Assembly (NCBI GenBank): GCA_934047225.1
Contig: OW203988.1
Coordinates: 5,180,229 to 5,244,228 of the forward strand
Direction: 5' to 3'
DNA length: 64,000 nt
From: Ypsolopha sequella
Taxonomy: Eukaryota > Arthropoda > Insecta > Lepidoptera > Ypsolophidae
How positions within the stretch are numbered: position 1 is the first letter of the stretch; every line of letters starts with the position of its first letter. This document shows positions 58,492-64,000 of the stretch, one piece after another. Below the pieces are notes generated by a model. That model worked only from the letters and a program-made list of their open reading frames with translations, ran no database searches and was not told the origin of the DNA. The translations under genes were made by a program, and so were the position numbers.

Positions 58492-58495
58492 TTAA

Positions 58496-59182
58496 TCAAA
58501 TCAACAGCCTTTTATGGCACGTCAAAAACGATTTTTGTATCAAGATACTTAGAAGTGACGTCATAGCTCTGTATTTTATTCATTTAACTAGTAAATTGTT
58601 GTGCAAAATGATGAAATAAGCAAACCCTGTTTTTGAATACAAATTTTACGCATTACAATTTTTTTTATTTATTGACAACCCAGGCATCGTCATTATTGCA
58701 CTTGGCAAAGCTAAGTAGCCAAATTATTTTATTTTATTTACTTGATCATGTTAGTCAGTTTGGTAGGTATGATCAGTAAAATATTTTATAAGGTTTCATT
58801 CACCTTAGTTTACTATTCTATTTAATTTTACACCTCGTTGAAGTAGGTAATATTTTTGGTTAAAAGCCATTCAAGGTTTCTGTTAGAATGTGTTTTGTAC
58901 TTATTTAACATAAATAAACTAGCAATGGCAGCAATTTACAATGGCGATATGTAGGGATTGACCTAAATAATTTATTCGTTTTGTAAAAAAGATAACATCT
59001 CACCTCGGTCCACGCGAGGTGTTTGTTTCAGAATCAATAAAACCGTTACATGAAAAATGGTTACAGACGGTGACAGCTGTACAAAGTTAGGTAAATACAA
59101 TAATAACGATCACTCGAAAAAATACCAACATAGTCCAATTATGCAGTGGTTTTAGACTCGACCAATGAGGTTTTATACTTTA
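58496..59182. other. No gene seen
   Basis: AT-rich; no assignable feature. Confidence 0.4.
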
Positions 59183-60218
59183 CTAGCTTTTGCCCGCGGC
59201 TTCGCCCGCGTTAATTTAGTTTTGTGTAGTACTTTTTATAGAACGTATTTAACACTACAGTAGGCGCGCCCTAATTGACCCCTATAACGGTCGCGCGGGG
59301 TACATCTGTAGCCCATTTTGAATGCAAATATTGTGGGTCATATTTAAGAAGAATGAAAAAGATTTTAATTTTATGAATAAACATCTTTATTTTTATCGTT
59401 TCATAATAAAAAAATAAAAATCATAAATTTTTTAGGTAGTTTTTAACGAAACAACAGAAATTTTGGAAAAATCAACATGAGACGCAGACGCCGCCATGAT
59501 TTCCTAAAAAGATATTAATAATAAGTATATTTGTTATAAAACAGTATTTAAAATGCAAAAATTACACTGAAATAAAGTACCCTTAAAATATTAGTACAAT
59601 CTTTGCATAAATAATAGGGATTTATCACATTCCCTGAAAGGTCGCGCGGGCTACATACGCAGCCCATCCACTTTATTAGTCGTTCTGTTCTAAAGTCCGT
59701 GTGCTGAGGGTAGCGACACGCTGCTGAGCGACGCGGGGGTCCATAGTCGAGGAATACACGGAAAAACAGCGCAGTAGTGTGACGCGTTTGAGAAAGAGGT
59801 ACGAATAATATACCCTGGTCTACACCTGTAGCCCACGCGTCCACTCTAGTGTTAAATCTGGTTTGGTGTGTTTTTGGTGCAATTATTTGATCTCGAGGTA
59901 AACTTTGTCACCCCATTTCCCCCTTTTAGGGTTGAATTCTGAAAAAAACCTGAAAACTTATGTACTCATTTATGGATAGGAGTACTCCTGTGAAGTCTCG
60001 AATAAAATAGTCTAACTAATGTTGTTTCCCCATACAAACTCTGGACCCCGTTTCACTCTCTTAGAGGTGGAATTTCGAAAAATCATTTCTTATTCCTTGT
60101 CTATATTACAAAGGGAAGCTTTGTGCAAAATTTCAGCATTCTAGGTCCAAGGGTTTGGGCTGTGCGTTGATGAGTCAGTGAATGAGTGAGTCAGTCAGGA
60201 CTTCTCTTTATATATAAA
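59183..60218 (+). repeat. CTAGCTTTTGCCCGCGGC-type interspersed repeat, plus copy
   Basis: Head CTAGCTTTTGCCCGCGGCTT, tail GATGAGTCAGTGAATGAGTG and GACTTCTCTTTATATATAAA. Same block order as the minus copy at 7743-9009, except for the insertion at 59253-59851. Confidence 0.8.
59253..59851 (+). mobile_element. 599-bp TTAA-specific element inside the interspersed repeat
   Basis: The termini CACTACAGTAGGCGCG and CGCGTCCACTCTAGTG are inverted with three mismatches. TTAA lies on both sides (59249-59252 and 59852-59855). The sister repeat at about 8788-8800 has a single TTTAAAT at this site, an empty site. Internal CGGTCGCGCGGG(G/C)TACAT blocks recur at 59287 and 59639. TTAA insertion suggests a piggyBac-like mobiliser. 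Confidence 0.88.
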
Positions 60219-60425
60219 TGATTTTATTACATACAAGACCATTGGACTCGACTCGTTCGCCGCTCGACCGTGCTGTGAATGGGGTGCTTATTTTATAATA
60301 ATATGTCGCAGGATTATGACTAATTAAATTAGCGTAACCTACTTTTGAACAAATATAATAAAAAACAAAAAATATGAAAAAAAATCTGTCTGTATAAAAA
60401 ATTCATCTATGCAACCTGCCCCTCT

Positions 60426-60890
60426 ATTCTGTATCTTTAGTTGCCGACTGGACTAGGTGCCTATCATCAAAAACATAGCTAAAAACGGAACTATCAAAAT
60501 TGCCTTTAGTGTGTATTGAACTATTTACGAACTGTGTCGTCACTTCAAGTGTGAACATATCTTTAGACAATCGGAATTCGATAGTATATCTATGTTTTTG
60601 ATGATAGGCACCCAGTTCAAATGGCAACTAAAGATACATAATAGGCCCTCTGCCCCCCTATTCTGTATCTTTAGTTGCCAACTGTACTAGGTGCCTATCA
60701 TCAAAAACATAGATAAAAACTGAAATTTCAAAATTGCCTTTAGTGGGTATTGAACTATTAACGAACTGTGTCGTCACTTCAAGTGCGAACATATCCTTGG
60801 GAAATCGGAATTCGATGGTATATCTATGTTTTTGATGATAGGCACCCCGTACAGAAGGCAACTTGAGATACATAATAGGCCCTCTGGTCT
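60426..60890 (+). repeat. Tandem pair of ~234-bp hairpin units
   Basis: Each unit has TTCTGTATCTTTAGTTGCC and CTATCATCAAAAACATAG at the left and the inverted CTATGTTTTTGATGATAGGC and GGCAACT.AAGATACA at the right. The second starts at 60660. The loops contain GAACTGTGTCGTCACTTCAA. Confidence 0.88.
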
Positions 60891-60895
60891 TCTTA

Positions 60896-61676
60896 TACAG
60901 AGTGCTCGGAAATTCGACCTATTCCTTGAAAGGAGTTATACTAGAGATAGGGGTCTAAAATAAATGTTTTCCGAGTTACGAAGGTTTTTAAGATATTTTT
61001 CAAACTTTCAGACTGGTAACGAAACACAAATTATTCAAAAATAATGATTCCTCTCTCGGCACTTATTTGGTATTTTTCCGATTAATGATACATGAGTGAT
61101 AATTTATAAAAAATACAAATGCCCAGAATTTCCACAAACTCAGAAGTAAAAGGTCTAGTGCAGGGGTCGGCAACCTTATGATATAGGAGGGCCACAAATG
61201 TTACCAGGGGATCAACAAGGGCCGCATCTCATATTTGTATTTAAATAAATATCATATTTATTGTAGTTTTAAACATTTTAAGTATTAATTATTAAAATAA
61301 TTAATGCGATTCTTGCGACTGCATTTGACATCCAAGTTTTCGTATTTCGCTTGCATTTTAAATGCTTAAATGCGCAGTATTGCGTCTAATTGTGCATTAT
61401 TTAACCGAAAACAATGCTTGCTTTTTGGATAGTTCAGAATGGAAAACATCTGCTGAAGCTGCTCACACAAATATGTACTACCAAATATAATTATCATGAA
61501 GTAGTTGCGGGCCGTACCAAAGCGGTTCACGGTTCACGCCTTTTTTAAAATATCGACGTGTTTTACTTGAAAAAAAATTATCATTTTCGACCCCTAGTTG
61601 ATAGGCATTATTTGTTGGAAATGATCTCTAGTATAACCCATTTCAAGGAATAGGTCGAATTTCAGAGCACCCTGTA
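60896..61676 (-). mobile_element. Tc1/mariner-type MITE, second copy, interrupted
   Basis: TACAGAGTGCTCGGAAATTC ... GCACCCTGTA. It matches the reverse complement of 43858-44318 on both sides of a foreign insert at about 61161-61545. Confidence 0.82.
61161..61545 (+). mobile_element. hAT-like insertion with CAGGGGTCGGCAACC end
   Basis: CAGGGGTCGGCAACCTTATG, with GAGGGCCAC and TTGCGGGCCGTACC near the other end, is the classic hAT/SPIN-like terminal architecture. The right end is worn and no duplication could be fixed. Confidence 0.65.
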
Positions 61677-61819
61677 TATGTATTCGTGACTGCCCTGTCT
61701 GTCCTGCCGGCCCCAAAGTGGGCCGAAATATATCTCGAAAGTGGTTAAAGCTGTTGTTGTTGTTGTGTTTGTAATTATTAAATTAAATGAAAAGCTAAAA
61801 GCAAGTATAAATTTAAATT

Positions 61820-62200
61820 TTCAATGCAAGTGCTCGTAAAGGCCCACTTTTTATGCATCAAAACCAAACAGAAAGTCGATTATTTTGCCCTAGGGCTTTA
61901 TTTTATTTATTTACAATGGTTGGCTAACCTGCAGCCTTTCCTGTGTACCATAAATGTTATAATTTTTTTCCCACAGTTTAACGGCACTGGATACAGTCAT
62001 TTTGAGCCAATTATAATTTAAAGTTCACAAGATTATATTTGTTTTATTTCCTCACACTATGCATTGAAAAACGTAGTATGATACACGGGCGTAAGAGCAA
62101 CAAATTACTCGGTTACGTATAAAACACTCTCTACGCTCGTGTTTTAAATCGTCCTCGTAATTTATTCCTTTGCGCCCTTGTAGCATAAACTACTATTCAG
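61820..62200 (-). repeat. Interspersed repeat, inverted copy of 42283-42693
   Basis: Shared blocks include ATTATTTTGCCCTAGGGCTTTATTTTATTTATTT in part, CCTCACACTATGCATTGAAA and TTGTAGCATAAACTA. Confidence 0.75.
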
Positions 62201-62498
62201 GATTATAGCAAACAATACATAACTTAGCTAAGATCCCGGGGATTAATATCGGACAAAAAGCGTTTCAATGAGGTTTTTAGGCTATAATCCTAGCATTTTG
62301 GTCAAATACCAGAACGACTCTAGTAGGTACGTTAACATACTCGTAAAATTGTATTTTCCTAATTGGGAAATGCTTGAGTGCAGAAGCATATTCTCTGGGA
62401 GAAGGGAGTCGTTAGGTTAGGTATGGCGAGTCGTGGAACGTATTTATTATGACAATTATTTGACAACCCAGAAATAAGTGCTATCTACCGGACCTTTA

Positions 62499-62916
62499 GG
62501 CGATATGTAAAAGTTTTAGCGTCCCTGTTACTCCATATGCGAAAAAACCCTCAGTGCGAGAGGGACGGATTCGTAGAAAAGTAGCAAAAAGTCGGATTTT
62601 TATTGATATAAAATGTACTAAAGTTGCTATCAAAATTTCGTTTAACCAGGTCCTAGATATCGTTGAAACCCATCTAATAAAATATAATTGCAGTCCATAT
62701 GTCATTCTAAATTGTCAAACCAGGAGAATTGGTGCCGAAAAAGTCCTCACTTCAATAATTATTTCTATCGAGCCGAATTTCTCCAATCGCGTTTCTGTTT
62801 TAATAGATCCTTAGAAAAATAATCCAAAAATAATGAAAAAATTTTTCAAAATAATACATTATTTACTGAAGTAGATATGCACGTTCCTAAAGTGTCGATT
62901 TTTTTTTCGTAGTGCC
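62499..62916 (+). mobile_element. TTAA-family GGCGATATG element (418 bp)
   Basis: Its left two-thirds match 34110-34527 and 43376-43791 (GTCCCTGTTACTCCATATGC, GTGCGAGAGGGACGGATTCG). It ends GTAGTGCC/TTAA. The left flank is TTTA, one base off TTAA. Confidence 0.75.
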
Positions 62917-63020
62917 TTAACCAAAGTCCCAGGATCTTAGCCAAATTGCTAATTTTTCTTATAATTCTCAATGAAGTATAAATGTAGACGTAATTTAATG
63001 ATTATGCTACGACAAATGTG

Positions 63021-63173
63021 TCGATTCGGCGTAACACGACTTCACTTATTTGACAGAACTAACCTTATTTTATGCGTCCTGTCTTTTTCTTTATCTATCG
63101 AAAAGACAAGGACAGCACGCTTAAATTAAGTTTAGTCCTGTCAAATAAGTTAAGATGTGCTGCACCGAATCGA
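63021..63173 (+). mobile_element. 153-bp MITE, second copy of the CGATTCGGCG family
   Basis: TCGATTCGGCGTAACACGAC pairs with GTGCTGCACCGAATCGA. The interior AGAACTAACCTTATTTTATG matches 55331-55475. Confidence 0.85.
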
Positions 63174-64000
63174 TACCATTGTAAATTTTTAGTTATCGTC
63201 CAAATTCACTCCCGGTCCCGTGTGAATCACTAGCGGAAATCGAAATTTTCATTTCATCAATTTCACAAAAATTTATGATACTGATCACTTACCAAGTCTC
63301 CAGTATAAATTTGGAGGATGATTAAAAATTCACGTTGTATATTACCAATTACCATAGGAACAAAGAGACAATATAACTCCCATCATTATAAATCTAACTA
63401 TCGAATGACTTAGGCATTAAGCAGAATAGACTCTATTGTTTGGTAAATGATCCGATAAATCACCGTAATAACTACAAGTCACGCGTGACGATACAACCAA
63501 AAAAATATTCAACTAGGTTCACTACACCAGGGCAGCAACAAATTTGATATTTATTTTTGTTTTTACGCTTGGCCTCTGCAGTGGCTCATGAAATCGTCGA
63601 TGAGACCTAAACAGGATGAAACCGCTCACCCGGAAGCTGGGAGAGTAAAAGCAGTTCAGGGACTTCCGTAAATATCTACGGAAGTCGGTAAAGGTACGAA
63701 TGACTGTTATCACCCAAAGGCCTGTAACCACTCTCCCGTTACTGCTTGTTATGACGTCATGCCGGTTCACGAGTCGCTTGGCGGCATGGGTTCGTCGTGA
63801 GGATGGTGAAAGCCACGGCCGAAGCCTAACACCAGTTGAAGTGAAAGGATGAGTCAGTTAGCTGGTTCTTATTAAACTCCGGCCGTTCATTCGAGAGAAT
63901 GGTGACGTTTGCAAATGTCAGGGGATAAAACCTTTTTTTTACTGTTTTGCATTTCAATATTTTATATTTATCATGATGATTTTAGGGTAGATTGTATATC
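63174..64000. other. No gene recognised; possible unclassified repeat near 63530-63930
   Basis: A less AT-rich block with GGCATGGGTTCGTCGTGAGGATGG and TCTCCCAG-like inverted pieces (GGGAGAGT/ACTCTCCC at about 63638 and 63730) looks like a transposon 3' region, but I cannot place it. Confidence 0.3.

Noticed and set aside
59548..59844. 98-codon minus-strand frame as a piggyBac Cys-rich tail
   Set aside because: The Cys spacing does not fit the piggyBac C-terminal finger; the element is treated as non-autonomous.

Overview
The window is nuclear DNA from an insect, most likely a moth or butterfly. It is AT-rich and has spliceosomal GT-AG introns. It carries repeats typical of Lepidoptera: CTAGCTTTTGCCCGCGGCTT heads, GGGTTCC...GTCTGTCTGTCC elements, TTTAACCGACTT elements and LINE 3' ends with (TTCTA)n or (TTG)n tails. 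The assignment to Lepidoptera rests on recalled repeat families, not on a search. The window is gene-poor and crowded with transposons.

The one confidently reconstructed host gene is a minus-strand calcyphosin-like EF-hand protein. It has seven coding exons between 48416 and 33419 that join in phase into a 218-residue product. Its introns hold many small transposons and a 10-copy 61-bp tandem array. Other possible genes are a Cys/Lys-rich reading frame open to the left edge (33-875, with a decayed continuation), an OTU-protease-like reading frame (2455-2913, minus), an intronless four-helix membrane protein of unknown function (21894-22406, minus) and a two-exon THAP-domain mini-gene (28220-28506, plus).

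Two large transposons look intact. One is a Tc1/mariner-superfamily element (5094-7741) with a DUF4817-type N-terminus and terminal inverted repeats of about 520 bp. The other is a full BEL/Pao LTR retrotransposon (12036-18871, minus) with an uninterrupted 1,780-codon Gag-Pol, LTRs in which I see no difference and a perfect 5-bp target duplication, so it inserted very recently. Decayed coding pieces include a P-element/THAP9-type transposase interrupted by another transposon (23891-26222), several LINE C-termini, a Tc1 transposase N-terminus and one other transposon protein.

The rest is a dense set of hairpin (MITE-like) elements. Several can be bounded exactly from target duplications or from an empty copy of the same host repeat elsewhere in the window. 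The most unusual pattern is a set of elements that begin GG(C/T)G or GGG, are bounded by TTAA, and in two places are joined end to end sharing a single TTAA at each junction (42970-43795 and 56084-58495). One such chain starts 33 bp upstream of a calcyphosin-like splice acceptor.
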